A stretch of 64,000 nucleotides of DNA from Hemerocallis citrina. Its lineage: Eukaryota > Streptophyta > Magnoliopsida > Asparagales > Asphodelaceae. The stretch's first letter is position 1. Every line of letters begins with the position of its first letter. The stretch lies in contig CM030360.1 in assembly GCA_017893485.1 (NCBI GenBank), positions 7,558,870 through 7,622,869 of the forward strand, given 5' to 3'. Positions 20,561 to 35,739 of this stretch are shown here, piece after piece. The position numbers were made by a program, and so were the translations under genes. Under the pieces are notes generated by a model, which ran no database searches, had not been told where the DNA came from, and saw only the letters and a program-made list of their open reading frames with translations.

Positions 20561-23500
20561 CTTATGATCATCCCCAATATCCCTCTCCCTCTCCTCCGAA
20601 CTCCGATCCCCAAACCCTAACCATAAAAATCCCTCAAATCCCCCAGACACTAACCCTAATTCTCGCCATGGATTTCCAATCCAACCTATTTTGACACTGC
20701 CTCTCAACCCGACACCGCCGCCGGCGACCCCTACACCTTCTCATACCCAAAATACCATCAGGGGTTTTTCTTCCCTTTGTCACCCAATTACCAAAATAGC
20801 ATCGGGGTTTTCTTCCCTTTTCACATGAAAACTTTCGTCCCAGAAAAATCTTCATCAATTCTTTGTTCCGATCTCTTATGGCTCCTCCTCTGGCGATCTA
20901 ACTGCTGCTCCGACTTTTAATTCCGCCCCTAAAAGATCTTTTGCCCGACTGCACCGTAGCTTCTTCCAATTATATCACTTTCATCAGTTTTTTGGTATTT
21001 TTCAGATCACTTAATAATTCATCTGTTGTTTTCTTAAAAAAATGTTGCTTACTGTTTCGTTGTGCTTTATGGAGTGGGATGTGTGGTAAACTTGGATGAT
21101 TCATCGGTGTCTGATTTCATTTCCCCCAACATTTTTGTTCCGTTATTTTTTATACTATTTAGATTACCAGGTTAGGATTGTAATGTAGGTCTGTATTCCT
21201 TTTGAGCTGGATAGTGTTGGTGTGTGTTCATTTTGGTTCATTTTTCCTTTTTTTCCTCTTCTTCTTCTTCTTTCTTTTATTTTAATATTGTTTTAGTCTG
21301 TTTCAATTGTGGGAATCATTTAGTATGCCATTATTTTTCCCTATTTACTCTAGAAGTGGAGAGGTGAATGTATTGAAATTTCTGGTTGAAAAGTTGGCTA
21401 TGCTCTCTCTGTGCTATGATTCATTGCATTTTCTGTTAGTGTTTTTGTGTCTGTTTAATTAGTTAATAATTTTCATGTTCATCATTTACGGAATTGTTAA
21501 ATTTTTTTCCTATAAATATGGTTTCATTTTCCCCAATTATTGTGAGTATTGGATGTGAAATAAAATTTTTGCGGCAAAAAGGAAAAAATGTGTGGTGAAT
21601 CATAGTGATTGGAGATTTTTGGAACCTGTAAATAGATAGATAATGGTTATCCTATCTTAGTGTTACTTTTTTGGGTGTGTAGTTTCAATAATTTTTATGT
21701 TTGTTATTATTGGATCTTTTTAAAGATATTGTTTTCTTGGGATATGAAGGCATTGAGTATGGTTTCTCTGATGTAAAAATATAACGAATGCTTCTGTACA
21801 AGCTCAAGGTGTTATGTTCTTTTTCTGTTGCAGTTAATTGGTTGATTGCATGTTCATTATTCTTTTTATGGATAAGTGACTAATTGTTTTATTCAATGTT
21901 CGTATCCTTCTAAAACTATTTCAGTTCGACATATTGTTCCTTACAAATTGAAGGTACATGTTTTGCTTGAATACATAATGTATAATTGAACATTTTACTT
22001 CCATGGGACCTAAAACCTTGTGGTGAACTGTATTGGTATATCTTTGTTTTTTTTTTTTGAAATCACTTTTTGTATCTTTTTAGTTATTGGGGTACAATCT
22101 TACCATACACCTTTGAATTTGTGGGTCTTTAGTTTTTTTCCCTTTTGTTCGTGGCAATTTACAAGTGTAGGTTGTTGTGATTCTTGCAATTAGGACCTGA
22201 CCTTCTCTAATTTATTTTTTAGGATATGGGAAGGGCTGGTAATATGACTCAACGGGAAATCCATGCCATAATCTTTTTGTTGGAAAGGAGGAAAAAGGAA
22301 GGGGAAGGTAAGATTTCTTCTATGCGCGCAATTGAATTGAAACTTCATTGTTTGCCTCTTAGTTGAATAATTCTGCATGTAACATTCTAAATGCTCACCT
22401 CACCTTATAATTTACATTTCCTATTCTTACAAATCGTAATTGTTCTAATGAGTTTTTAATTCTGTGGTTTTTGGAATTAGGTTAGCAGGGTTGGTGATGT
22501 TTTCCCTTGGGCATTTTTCTACAGAGTTGTTCGTCGCAATGAGTATTATTTTTTAGACATATTTTTAGTTTCTTTAAATTTATTGAAATTGTAGGATAAG
22601 TTCTATGTGACCAAAGTTGAGAAAATTGAAGGTGAATATGAGATTACTACGATTACTTATTACAGGTCTATAGTGATTGATAGGATGTAATTAGTAACGT
22701 TCTAATGTTGAGGATGATTATAAGCTTGTAATGGATGTTGATTCAGAATGAATAGTTACCCTAGATAATTAGATTGCAAAATATTTTTGTAAGTTATGGG
22801 AATTAGTTGCACAAACTCAGAAAGCGATATGGTGTGCTTTAGTTTTATTAGAACGTTAGGAGTAAAATGTAGATTCAATGTGGAGCTCAAATTAAAAGGT
22901 GGGTTAGAACGTTAGGAGTAAAATATAGATTCAATGTGGATCTCAAATTAAAATGTGGGTTTTCAATTTTGGGGGGAGGTTTGTATTAGTCAATATAATA
23001 TCGATGAGCAGGGAAGTAAAAGAAAGTGGTGTCTGTGTGTGGGTGTTTTATGTGGAGACTGTGACAATGTATTTCTTGGTGACCGTAGTGATTAAATCAA
23101 GCCAACTTTAATTATTTAATTAGCTATTAATGGAGGTAGACATTATCTATTAATTTATATAATTATGCTCTTAAGTCTTTTTTCATCACTTACATTTGGC
23201 GGACATTATCTGTTAACCTATATAATCCAAAATTAACATGCATAAAAATATCTTGCAGAATACATCCCCTGTTCTTGGAGATGCAAGCAGTGGCAGGCTC
23301 AAAGGAATTAATGTTTGTTTAACACGAGGCATTTACTCAAAATGGAGATTGTTCTCCTTTATCCCACACCCCACATAAGGAGGTGTTTTAGCCACCTCTC
23401 TTAAATCTTAAGGCACTTGCCTCTGCAGCACTTCACAACACTTAAGTCATGAAATGCCAAAAAGTCATAGTTTGTACCTTCCATTCTCATAATATTTGAT

Positions 23501-25374
23501 TAGTTATTGGATCATGAGAAAGTCTTGTGTTTTGATGCTTTGGGCTTTTCAACAGTGTGTGTTGCTTATTAATTTGGTGTAATGTTTGTTCTTTTCTTTG
23601 GTGTAATGTTTGTTCTTTTCAACAGTGTGTATTGTGTTTCGAAAACTTTTTTTTTAATTGCCTTCTGCATAACTTTGAGATGAAAGTTCACTCTCATTTC
23701 TCTTTCCAGTGCATCACATGTGCATATGGTAGTCATTTATTTATGGAATCTAAAATTACTTACTACGTATGGATATAGAACTATAGAAATATTGCACTTT
23801 TATGCGGATACAAATTTATGAGTATTGGAAAAAGTTTTCCGAAAAGTACATAAAAAAGTTTTCATTGATGACATTTCATTTTCTTTTTTCCCAGCTATTC
23901 TATATAATTTCATTTGCTTCTTTTGCTTATCTTAGGAGGATGGTTCCTTTTACTTCTTTTGTTGTTTTACGTTATTTATTTTTATCCATAGTTGTAATGC
24001 ATTCTTTTGAGGATGGTTCCATTTATGCCTTCTTTGCATTTGTATTTGCTTTAATGCCCATTTGTCTTATAACTTGAAAGGTGTGGACATCATTTTTTCA
24101 GATTGATTTTCCTAAAAATTATTGGCAGGCATATTCAGTTAGTGTTTATTTAGACAATGTTATGTGTTTTCCTGATGTTCACACTTCACAATTGTAGGGT
24201 AAGTTGATATGGTCTAAAAAAGTGATAGTTCGTGGAACTTAAAAATGCCTAGTAGCTTAGCCGCTTAGGTAACTTTACGTCAATTTCGTTCGTTGAGCTA
24301 TATTTAGAATAATATAACTTTTTAGGTTAGGATGCAATTTTCGCATTCATTTCTTATAGTTTGGTTGATAATATATTCAGCCTACCACTGTATGCAAAAG
24401 TCAGATTAGGCATATATTGGATTGTAGTTGCTATATGGTTCTGGTGCTTTATTTTTCATTCCTTTTAGTTTGGATCAAAACAAACATTGCTAATGTACTT
24501 TCATTTTTACTCTCTTTGTAGATGTATAACTTTCTATACTGACTGAATGTAAGGCGAAGGTTGGGGGAATAATTATAGAAGTCTCGTGGATAAATCGCAA
24601 ACTGTAAGTGCCTCCCACTTTTATCTCTACCTTTCTTTGGTTGAATCCTATTGTCGATGAGTATGGCCCCGTTTAACCAAATGATGCAAACTAGATACAT
24701 CAAGAACCACACTTCACAGTGTTAACTAGATTTATTGCAATTTTTCCTAAATGTTTAAAAAACAGTGCTCCAGATCTATATAGAACATAAATTCAAGAAT
24801 ATTTCGTGAAGAAATTGATCGAGAAACTTTTTCTCATTAAGTTATAACTTCTTTCCTTTTCAAAGTCGTCTTACAGAATCTTATATAAATTTAATTCACA
24901 TTTTAATATTCCATTGTGAAATTGCTTATATTCTTTTCCCTACAACATTCCAACAACATCAACAATAAAAACAATTAAAACTTCATGAACAGGCGAATCG
25001 TCAAGATGACCAAAGAAATGTGAAAAATTAAACCTCTACCTCGCAACCATCAATTCCTCCGGCAAGTCAAAATGGTAGGATCATATTATCTGTAATACGT
25101 TCTCTTTTAATTTGTGAGTTTTTATTAGCGTCTAGATTAGGTTGTTTATGAGCATCCAAAAAAATATGTTAGAGTTTGGCACTTGGGTCTTCTTAGATCA
25201 TGTGAATATAAGTAATGGTGAATTCTTAGACTATTTTTCATATGTTATTACTCTATTTCTACTTCCTTTCTTTATTTAGTGAATCAGTGATTGCAACTGT
25301 TGGTCTTATCGGTTTATGCTTTCCCTATTTACTGCATAATGGCAATGCCTTAAATATAAATTGTTATTTCCCTT

Positions 25375-26265
25375 TTGTTGAAAATCTGCTTTACGGCAAT
25401 GAACTTAAAAAACAATCATGTGTTTAAAAATCAAACTCTTTAATATGTTTAGTGTACTATATTTGGTAGTATAAATAACACTAGTGTTGAATGCAAAGTT
25501 ACATGAACACTCCAGTTTTAGGTCAAATGCAGTAAACTCATAAATTTAGTTAATGCTTTTCCTTCGTGATGATGCTAGGCATGTATGTTTATTAACATGT
25601 TTATAATTAAACTTTCATCTATCATTTCATACTGTCTTATTTAGGGTGCTGGAACTTCTTTAATTATCTAGGGTGTTCCTTTTTAGAATATTATATATTC
25701 TCTACATTACCTAGCAAGTCAGCATTCAAAAAATCAAAAGCCAGTATGAAATGAGATGTTTCTTTGAAACTGGCACAGTCCTTCAATTGTTCTCATTATA
25801 TTTATTTGAGATCTTTTTCTTTTGTTGAAGTCCTGCATTACAGCAATGGACTAACAAATTAAACATGTGTTCAAAAATCAAACTCTTTAATATGTTTGGT
25901 GTTCTATATTTGGTAGTGTAAATAACACTAGTATTAAATGCAAAGTTACATGAACACTCCAGTATTAGGTAAATTGCAGTAAACTCATAAATTTGGTTCA
26001 TGCTTTTCCTTCGTGCTTATGCTGGGCATATATGTTTATTCACATGATTATAATTAAACTTTCATCCCTCATTTAATATTGTCTTATTCAGGGTGCTGGA
26101 ACTTCTTAAAGTATCTAGTGTTCCTTTTTAAAATATTTTATATTCACTACATTACCTAGCAACTCAGCATTCAATGCTGCAAGTCAGCATTCAATGCTGA
26201 CTTGAAATTGGCACAGTCCTTCAAATGTTCTCATTATATTTATTTGAGATATTTTTCCTACTGAT
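25375..26265. repeat. ~440-bp diverged tandem duplication
   Basis: Both copies share TCAAACTCTTTAATATGTTT, TTACATGAACACTCCAGT, AGGGTGCTGGAACTTCTT and CACAGTCCTTCAA in the same order. There are scattered substitutions and one short internal repetition of CAGCATTCAATGCTG in the second copy. Confidence 0.8.
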
Positions 26266-26714
26266 GGGACAACCTGTTAAATTTTACAGTAACAACCTTC
26301 CTAGATTGTGCTATTAGCTTTTTCCTCTGTGCAAAGTTTGCTGCCTCCTAAATCAGCAATGGCTTGAAGATTTTCTGGTTTTGCAGGGTGCTTAGGTGCA
26401 AAAAATCAGCAATGACATGTCAGAGAAAAAGGTATAGCTACATCAGGTTTTCTAAATTTCTCAACAGTTAATTGTCCTTTTAATATTAAACTAACCACCT
26501 GACTTTTACAGGCATCTTTGTATATAATGTTCTCACATTCAATTGCCTAAATTCTCCACATCTTCTTGAACTTCAAACTCACATTGAAGGGGCTAATAAA
26601 TACAGCTTGTTATTGGGTATAAATTCTGTTCTTTAAAATCACCATTTGTTTTGTACATTGTGTGATTGTATACCCATTAAATTCTTGCTTTTTTACAATC
26701 CTGTTCTTCATGCT

Positions 26715-27130
26715 CATCATTTATATTCTAAGTTATGTGATTATACACCCATTCAATTGTTGTATTAAGAAAGTTGAGCCTTTACTACCTCATGTCAAAA
26801 CAGGATGGTTTTGTTTCAGTTTTCACATAAATATGTAGAACTTTTCCCCCAAACAAAAAACATCATATTCGTGCATAGTGTAATAGATTACCACATAAAA
26901 TATTTGTTTTTTTTGTAGTGTTTTGCATTAGTTAACGATCAGTTATGTTTCTAAAAGCACCTGTTTATACTGTTATGTTTCTTTATAAATTTTGGTTCTT
27001 TTCCCCTCTTGCTCATGATACAATGAATGCTACAAAACAAAATTTCTTCCAGGTCAGGTGCTTTTCATTTAGGTGTTCACCTCTTTCTCAAATATACATC
27101 AGTTCATACACTCTACTTGGTCTTTTAAAG
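26715..27130. repeat. Dispersed ~400-bp repeat within the Helitron, copy 1
   Basis: It matches about 35740-36150 over long stretches, sharing TTGTATTAAGAAAGTTGA, CTTTACTACCTCATGTCAAA, CATCATATTCGTGCATA and CTTGGTCTTTTAAAGATTC. It lies upstream of the Rep/helicase gene, while copy 2 lies in the RPA gene's first intron. This suggests duplication within the element. Confidence 0.8.
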
Positions 27131-27503
27131 ATTCAGCGTTCAAAACACATAAAACTTGCTTACATGTTATAATAAATTGGTTTGTTTTTGGTTAGGTTCT
27201 TTTAATTTGCCCATTTTCTTCTCCAGTATTCATTAATACAAAAATTATAGTGGCCCTTTTTACAGGCAAGTGATCATCAAACATAAAACTTGCCTAGAAT
27301 AGCAAATATTTTACTTACTTAGGTTTACTGTAAATGATCACTGTTTAAGGAAAAGAAGTAAACAACCCTCTTTTCTTCTTTCTTTTCTTTTTTTCTTCCT
27401 TTCATTGTTCCATTTTAAAAATTTCATAGTTGCATAGTGTGTATTTCTCGGGATTTATTAATATGTATTTCATCATATGTATTCCAGTGTTCCATTTATT
27501 AAT

Positions 27504-27507
<4 letters not shown>

Positions 27508-27570
<63 letters not shown>
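27508..27570. repeat. (TA)n microsatellite
   Basis: Uninterrupted TA dinucleotides over about 60 bp in the Helitron 5' region. Confidence 0.95.
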
Positions 27571-27572
<2 letters not shown>

Positions 27573-28997
27573 ATGTCAACCTTAGTTACTTTTTCTTACA
27601 ATATATCTACGTTTTGAACCTAGGTTCTTATCTATGTGTATTTGCTATTATGTGGTTTTCCCCCTTTTGCCTACGTTCCCCAGAGAACAAATAGTTTTAG
27701 GTCTGCTCTTTATTTTTCATATACAATTAATTGCAGTCTTCGCTTAATTGCACACATATTAGTGTACATTTTCTTTTAACTGACAGCCCTATCAATCTCT
27801 ATTTCCAACTAACTCGAGTATAACTTACTGAACATTTTGGCACGCACAGTTGTGCCCATTTCACTATTAACATAAACACATTTTGGCGCATATCTTAAAT
27901 ACATATTTACAAATCAAATTTGGCTTTCGTGTTTTCATGATTTCGCCTATCCAAAAAAGAAAACAAATCCCAACAGTTTACTGTCTATATTAGGACACAT
28001 TTTTGGGTAATTTGCGGGATTAACTATTCTTTAGATGTTCCTTCCGTATGCTGCATAATGGATGCTAACAAAACTTTGTATGGTGGATTCTAACCATTCC
28101 AAGATATTTCGGGTAATAGAGATCCCAACATTCTTATCAGAATTTCAGAGCATTCAAACATATAATAGTTATTTCACAAGAATCAACCGATACAGTTCGT
28201 ACTTAATTATGTAATCAAAGATGCTTAATTATGTAGTCAGAAATGACAAATGTATTTGAAAGAATAGGTCAATCTTTCAGTCGATTTGCATGTGCATGTA
28301 GGTCTATGTAGATAGAGTTTTTGCACTGGGTAATTGTCAAATTTTGTGCCAATGGTATGTGATAATTCTACCTACTTTCTGATTAATAATTGTCCTTCTC
28401 TCGTGCAGGTGCATTGGTAGATACAACACTTTGTGGACCAATAAATGTAAGTTTCCATACTAAATTCTACCTCCAAATTTTTATTAGCATGGTTTCCAGT
28501 AATCTATATCTTTGGAACATATGCCTTTATTTAGAGATCTCCATCTATTCTACATTATCTGCGAAGTTCGTTCGTAAACAAATTAAGCATATTTACAACA
28601 CTTTCTCATCGGTTATTATTGCATGTGATATTTAGAATCTGATGTCCTAAATTTTTCTTTACACTTGTAGCCTTTTTCCTGGTCTATAGTTATTAAAACT
28701 TATTACACAATAACTGCTTTGGCTTTAGGTTTACCCATATATTCTTGTGATACTTAACTAACTATAATGCTTACCTCAGTATTCATACTAAATTGTCTGT
28801 GCACACGATTACTTATAAATATCACACCATTTCCCCCCAAAAAAGGGTAAAAAAGTAACTTTTCTATTGCCAAGTGCTGTTCTAAATTTTGTTCCCCTAT
28901 GTATCATTCCCTTAAACTTATTGTACATGCTATTACTGGTAATTCTATGCCTTTGTTGTAGGTAATGAGTTATCCAGTTGCTTTGTTAATCTCAGTT

Positions 28998-29103
<106 letters not shown>

Positions 29104-29164
29104 CTTTGTATGTGTATTAATGTGCTAATGAATTATCGTTTCGTAGTCTTTTATCCCATATAAC

Positions 29165-32100
29165 ATGTCAATCTACAGCAATATCATGATGAATATAGAT
29201 GGCAATTTCCATAAACGCATCCGGCCTAAAGTTTTGACAAATGCACAACACGAAAGAAATCTAAAACTAGAGCAAGAGCGATATATTCGGGAAGAACAGG
29301 CAGCTGAACATGCAAGCCTTGGTGCAGCTCCTTTGCAGCCAGAAGGAGATCTAAGTACTCTCACGCCAAAAAAACTGCGAGTCCTTACTGTTGAGCAAAA
29401 GCAAAGGAAAAGAGAACTTGCTAACGAGCGATATCTTAAGAAAAGAAAAACGCCCCAACATGCAAAAACAGATGCATCCACGTTAGAGTCTCCAAATTTG
29501 CGTACCCAAAAACATCAATGCCAAAGTAACCAGCACGCACAGCAATGTCAACAAAACATCGCAAACTTTCCTGCACCATCCAACACATCTATGCCTAATG
29601 AAGTGGGCAATTTAGATGATGCTCAAGGTGGTAATTATGTTGCCCAACATGCACATAATTCTGCAGAATCAAAATATGCCAATGGTAAGTTTGCCATCAG
29701 TCTCCTTGTGTAGTGTTTGCTTTGGTCATTGTAACATTGCAGGATGTCAATCATTACGTAACTCTACGATTTCATTCGGTAAACACTTGTGCATGGTCGA
29801 TTGAGTTACAAAAACATACAAACAATTGTTTGTGCTTGATCATACAAATTGTTTATTCTATCTTTTGACATGTATATCGTCGTAAGTAAGATCACATGTA
29901 TGATTTGGGTAACTTATATCAAAAGTTACCTCTTGCAGATAAATTGCATGAGGTGCATTATTTGGGCCTGCCACTCTACACCTACACAAAATGCACTGCA
30001 GTCATGTGGAAAGAAGAGCAACTTAGATCAAAAACAAATGGTCAACCTTACTTTACATTTTGCTGTAAAAATGGACGAGTTTCCATACCTTTGCTAAAAA
30101 AAGCACCTCCATTCTTACGTTCAATGCTTAATCCATCTAATTCAACTGAAAATGCTAGACACTTTCGGCAATACATTTGAATGTATAATTGTGCATTTGC
30201 ATTTACATCAATATGGGCAAAAATAGATTATACTGTTTTGGATGGCAAAGGCCCTTATACATTCCGAATACATGGCCAAAATTATCATAGAATTGGCACC
30301 CTACTTCCTAGAGAAGGTCAATACCCACAATACGCACAGTTATATATCTTTGATACGCAAAATGAAATTGAAAATCGGCTTAATTTTTTCACAAACAATG
30401 CCAGCCAAAATCTTAACCCCAGTACGATTGCTGCAATCAAAGATATGTTGGACGATTCAAATCAGTACGTACAAAAATTCAGGATGGTTCGTGATTGGCA
30501 TGAACAACACATAACTGACGAGTTTGGGCTACGCATTTTAGATGCAACAAACACAAGAGGACAACCATTTAATGCTCCGACTGGCGATGAAGTTGATGCA
30601 TTAATTGTGGGCAGTGACTTAGAAGATGGTTCCACAAGAGACATTATCATTTATAGCAAGAAAAACAATTTCCAACGAATAGATGAAACCCACCGGTCAT
30701 ATATGCCACTCCAATATCCTTTGCTATTCCCTCACGGTGAAGATGGTTGGCATAAATATTTGGAACCGAGACAAACTGAAGATTCAAGAGATAAGTCTTC
30801 TATAACAATGAATGAATACTAATGTTTTAGACTTCAGCAGTGCGCAACTGAGGATACGGTCCTCCTACAGTCTGGAAGACTACTTCTTCAATATATAGTT
30901 GATTGTTATACCTTGGTTGAAGGATACAGGTTGCGTTGGTTTCGCAACAATCAATCCATTTTGCACTGTGATTTCTACAACGGTATTGCTGATGCTCTTG
31001 ATTCAGGAGATACCAATACAACAATGCTTGGAAGGAAGTGTATACTGCCGTCATCTTTCACGGGCGGTCCAAGATACATGGTGCAAAATTACCAAGACGC
31101 TATGGCAATATGTGGTTGGGCTGATCCTCCTGATATATTTATCACATTTACATGCAATCCAAATTGGCCAGAAATCAAAGATTTTCTACATTCAATTGGA
31201 GGACAAAAAGCTGTGGATCGTCCTGACATAATCACTCGAGTCTTTCACATGAAGTTAAACCAACTAAGAGATGATTTAATCAAGCACCAGTGCTTCGGTA
31301 GAGTCGTCGCGGGTATGGAAATGTCGGATATATTCGCAAACTATCTTATCCTCAAATTTTAGTTTTATTGCGTGAAATTTACTAAATTTCCTTATCTCTA
31401 TCTTCAGATTTGTCGGTCGTTGAATTCCAAAAAAGAGGGTTACCCCATTCGCACATTTTAATTACCTTTGAGAAAGCATCGAAAATCAAAACTCCTGCAC
31501 AAATTGATCAATTTATCCAAACTGAAATCCCTGACAAAAACACTGACCCAATTACATATGAATTAGTGTTAACACATATGATTCACGGCCCATGTGGGGT
31601 GTACAATCCCGCATCTCCATGTATGAATAACAAAAATTGCTCAAAAAGGTACCCAAAAAAATACGTAGAACATACAACAATTGATCACAACGGTTATCCA
31701 GTATATAGGAGACGGGATGCACCATCTACGAATCTTAAAAACATCACATTAGACAGCTCATGGGTTGTTCCTTACAATGCACAGCTTCTTCGTAGATATC
31801 AATGTCACATGAATGTTGAAATTTGCAATCAACGTAAGGCAGTTAAGTATCTATTCAAATACGTCAATAAGGGTCCAGATCGTGCAACTGCAGTTATTCA
31901 GAATAATCCAGAATACCGGTATGATGAAATCAACCGGTATCTAGACGCAAGATATATTGCAGCATCTGAAGCAGCTTGGAGAATCTTTGAGTTTAAAATT
32001 CATAGACGATTTCCTCCAGTCCTGAGGCTTCAGTATCATGTGCCCGGTGGTAATTTGGTGTTCTTCGATGAAAATGAACATGCTGCTGATGTTCTCGAAT

Positions 32101-34301
32101 CAGAGAATGCTAAAAAAACTATGCTCACAGAATGGTTTCAAGCAAATATTACTCATCCATCATCAAAAGCGCTTACTTATTCTCACTTCCCTACCCATTT
32201 TGTTTGGCATAAGCAATTGTAACAATGGAAGCCGAGAAAGCGAGGATTTGCAATTGGTAGGTTGGCCTATGCATCACCAGCAAGTGGCGAGCGTTATTTC
32301 CTCCGCTTACTTTTGAACCAAGTGAAAGGAGCTACAAGCTTTGAAAATCTGCGAACAGTTAATGGTATTCTTTATGAAAGCTTCAAATCTACATGTGTTG
32401 CATTAGGACTGCTTACAGGGGATGATGAATGGCATAGTGCAATCATAGAAGCAGCAGTTTGGGCTTCTCCATTCCAACTCCGTCATATGTTCGCCACCAT
32501 GCTGATGTGTTCACAAGTTCTTAGCCCAAAAAAACTATGGGAATCACATTGGAAAATTATGACGGAAGATTATCAACACCGAATGACAAAAAAATACCCT
32601 CATGTTTCTTACAACATACCACCCTCAAAGTTACAGAACAAAGGGTTGCAACATATCGACCAAATATTACATGCAAATAATCGAAGCCTTGCAGAATTTC
32701 CATGCATGCCTAAGCCAATTTTTAATCGTGATACAGACATTGATAACAGATTAGTGATGGAGGAACTCAATTACAACACAGAAGAATTACACGAAGAATC
32801 AATTAATTTGGAAAATGGTTTAAATGAACAACAAAAGTTCATTTACGATTCTGTTTTGCAATCATGTTTTGCTCAAAAAGGAGAAATATTCTTTGTACAT
32901 GGAGGAGGGGGGACAGGAAAGACTTATCTTTGGAGATGCATACTTGCAAAATTGCGTAGTCAAAACCACATCGTCTTGGCTGTAGCCTCATCAGGAATAG
33001 CATCTTTACTGCTCCCTGGCGGTAGGACAGCCCATTCAAGGTTCAAAATTCCAATTGTGGTTGATGAACGTTCAAGCTGTTCAATTACACGCAATGACAC
33101 ACTCGGAAAGCTAATTCAAAGCACTTTCCTTATAATTTGGGATGAAGAACCAATGTGCAGTAAACTGGTGTTTAATGCAGTTAACCGTACATTCCGAGAT
33201 ATTATGGAGGCAGTCGATCCTGGTGCTAAAGCAAAACCGTTTGGGGGTAAAACTGTACTTCTTGGTGGAGATTTCCGGCAAATATTGCCGGTGGTTCGGA
33301 AAGGTAGTAGGCAAGAAATAGTTGTAGCTAGCTTACATCAGTCAACACTTTGGAACCACTGCAGATTATTTGTTCTCAGCCAAAATATGCGCCTTCAGCC
33401 CATTAATTTATTAAACCCAGGTGATGTAGATATTACTACATTTGCAAGGTGGCTTATGAAAATAGGAGATGGTACAGTTAAAACCCATTGCCTAGGCAAT
33501 GAGCTTAAACTAGAGTGGATTGAGTTACCAGATTACATGATTGTTGACTCATCCACTGGACTTGATGGTCTAATTGATTCTGTATACAGTGAACTCAATA
33601 CAAATAATAACAAAATTGCTTATTTACAAGACAGAGCAATATTAGCCGGGCGTAATGATGAAGTTGATGAAATCAATGAAAAAGTTTTGTTGCAGCAACA
33701 AGGTGAGGTCAAGACTTATCTCAGTGCAGACTCCAGAATATCTTTCTTTAGTGAAGCTGATGAGCAAAATCTATTGTATCCAACTGAGTTCCTTAATTCT
33801 CTAACAATATTAGGTCTTCCTAACCATGTTTTGAACCTTAAACTGAATTCCCCAATCATGACTCTCCGGAATATCAATCAAAGTATAGGTCTCTGTAATG
33901 GTACACGGTTAATTGATTCTAAATTGGGTGAAAAAGTTATAGAAGCTGAAATTGTGAGTGGAAGTGATATAGGTAGGCATGTTGCAATTCCACGCACAGT
34001 TATGATTAGCGATCAAGATGAATTATCATTCAGTCTAAAGCGATGCCAGTTCCCGGTGCGGCTGTCATATGCAATGACTATCAATAAGAGTCAAGGACAA
34101 TCACTCAGGCATATTGGGATTTATCTACGGACTCCTGTCTTCTCTCACGGCCAACTATATGTAGCTCTCTCTCGGGCAAAATCTCCTCAATCTTTGAAGG
34201 TTCTCATTGAACCACAGACCGATGTTCCATATAACTATACCAAAAATGTTGTATATAAAGAAGTATTACAGGCAGTGTTTGAACGTGAAGAAGAACAATA
34301 G
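29165..34301 (+). pseudogene. Helitron Rep/Pif1-like helicase
   Basis: Rolling-circle replication initiator fused to a helicase. Exon 1 (29165-29684) is a charged N-terminus. Exon 2 (29939-31312) and exon 3 (31408-34301) join in phase through GT-AG introns. Rep features: FITFTCNPNWPEI, the HUH-type GLPHSHILI, and the two-tyrosine motif KYLFKYVNKG. Helicase features: Walker A VHGGGGTGKTYLWRC near 32898; Walker B LIIWDEEPM, where family members usually have DEAPM; and later SYAMTINKSQGQS and LYVALSRAKSP. Three in-frame stops break it: TGA 30178-30180 (probably from CGA), TAA 30820-30822 and TAA 32220-32222. The rest of the frame is intact over about 1,600 residues, so decay is moderate. The start at 29165 is the first ATG of the open frame. 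Confidence 0.9.
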
Positions 34302-34529
34302 GTTATTACCCCTCATCTATTCGCATTTCAACTCTATGTATACATCTGTGTATACACCTGCATCTACATATATATCACTTGATATACTTAACACAGTTGT
34401 AGTCATTTATAAGCACATTGTTCTCATCAACAAATGTACCTTAATGCTTTTAAATATGGCATTTCATTTGTGCATCTAACATCACCCAATGCTGTCGCTA
34501 ACTATATTCATTTAATTGGCTTTTTCAGC
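34302..34529 (+). other. Spacer between Rep/helicase and RPA genes
   Basis: About 230 bp, AT-rich, ending in a TTTTTCAG acceptor-like tract just before the ATG at 34530. Confidence 0.4.
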
Positions 34530-35133
34530 ATGGGAAATGACACTCTGAAAGAGGCACCAAGCGACACACAAAACTGTGGTCAAGAAGTTCCAGAATCAGA
34601 AACTCGGGATAATGCAGGTGACTCCAAAAGCTCTGTCTTGGCAGCTCAAGTGCGGAAACATAAAGGCAAACAAATTATCCCAGAAATCCAGCCTTCACAA
34701 AAGACATATGACGCAGATGTTATCCTCCCTGAAACACCTGCTAAAGAATCTGCTGTTATAGGTAAAAAAATCCTGCAAACTCTCGGGCTTAATAAATGCA
34801 CAGCTTCTTCTCACATTAACTATCTCATTTCGTGCTCAACATATCAATGTTTTTCCTCATGTCATTTCCACAGTAATTTAGCATTGATTAGGTTTCTCCT
34901 TCTTTCTCAACTCATGTTATGCTCTCTATATTTCTTGATAAAGTTGTGATCCTTTAGAGTTATATTTTTTCCTTTATCACATGACACCTTCACGAATACA
35001 CTTTACAGGTATAGGTTAGCCAAGTTGTGCTTGTGAAAATTTCCTTGAGCAATTTCTACATTTTTTTGATATATAAGAATATGAAGAGCTGTCATGAGTC
35101 TAATATTATAAACAAAGGTTTATCTCAAAGTGC

Positions 35134-35137
<4 letters not shown>

Positions 35138-35226
<89 letters not shown>
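35138..35226. repeat. (TA)n(CA)n compound microsatellite
   Basis: About 53 bp of TA repeats followed by about 36 bp of CA repeats, in the first intron of the RPA-like gene. Confidence 0.95.
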
Positions 35227-35229
<3 letters not shown>

Positions 35230-35739
35230 TGCTAACTAAACATACTTCCACACTTGGAACTTCTAAAAGTTGTATTAAAAGTTAAAACCTACTAAACTGA
35301 ATGTGTAATTTCAGGCAGTTTTTTTTGTCCCTCAATTTGGGCTAGCAGAATTAATCTAAGGATTTCATTGTACACTTTTTTATGTGAATATTCATTTTGC
35401 TAACTGTATATAGATTTAAGCTTGAAACTTCTAAAGCCAGTTTGTGCTTCAAATTTCTTATTTTAACTTTTTAATTTCCCAAGATGATAATAACATCTAT
35501 AGTCACTCTAATAGACAATTGATATCTAATTTACTTTTTACTTGAGATTACGTTTAATGTTACTGAAGGTTTCCAAAAGCAAATCAACAACGAAGTCAAA
35601 CAAAACAAAACCACTTCCATGTTGATCAAAAATGTTACTGTACACTTTTATTTCTCCTTTTAAAATTAAAAGACTATTCAACGAAAGAGGACATGCATAT
35701 ATATTAAAATAGAGTATACTTTACCAGTTTACAGTCATC

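Noticed and set aside
29173..29481. 102-residue ORF on the minus strand
   Set aside because: Antisense shadow of the Helitron Rep/helicase first exon.
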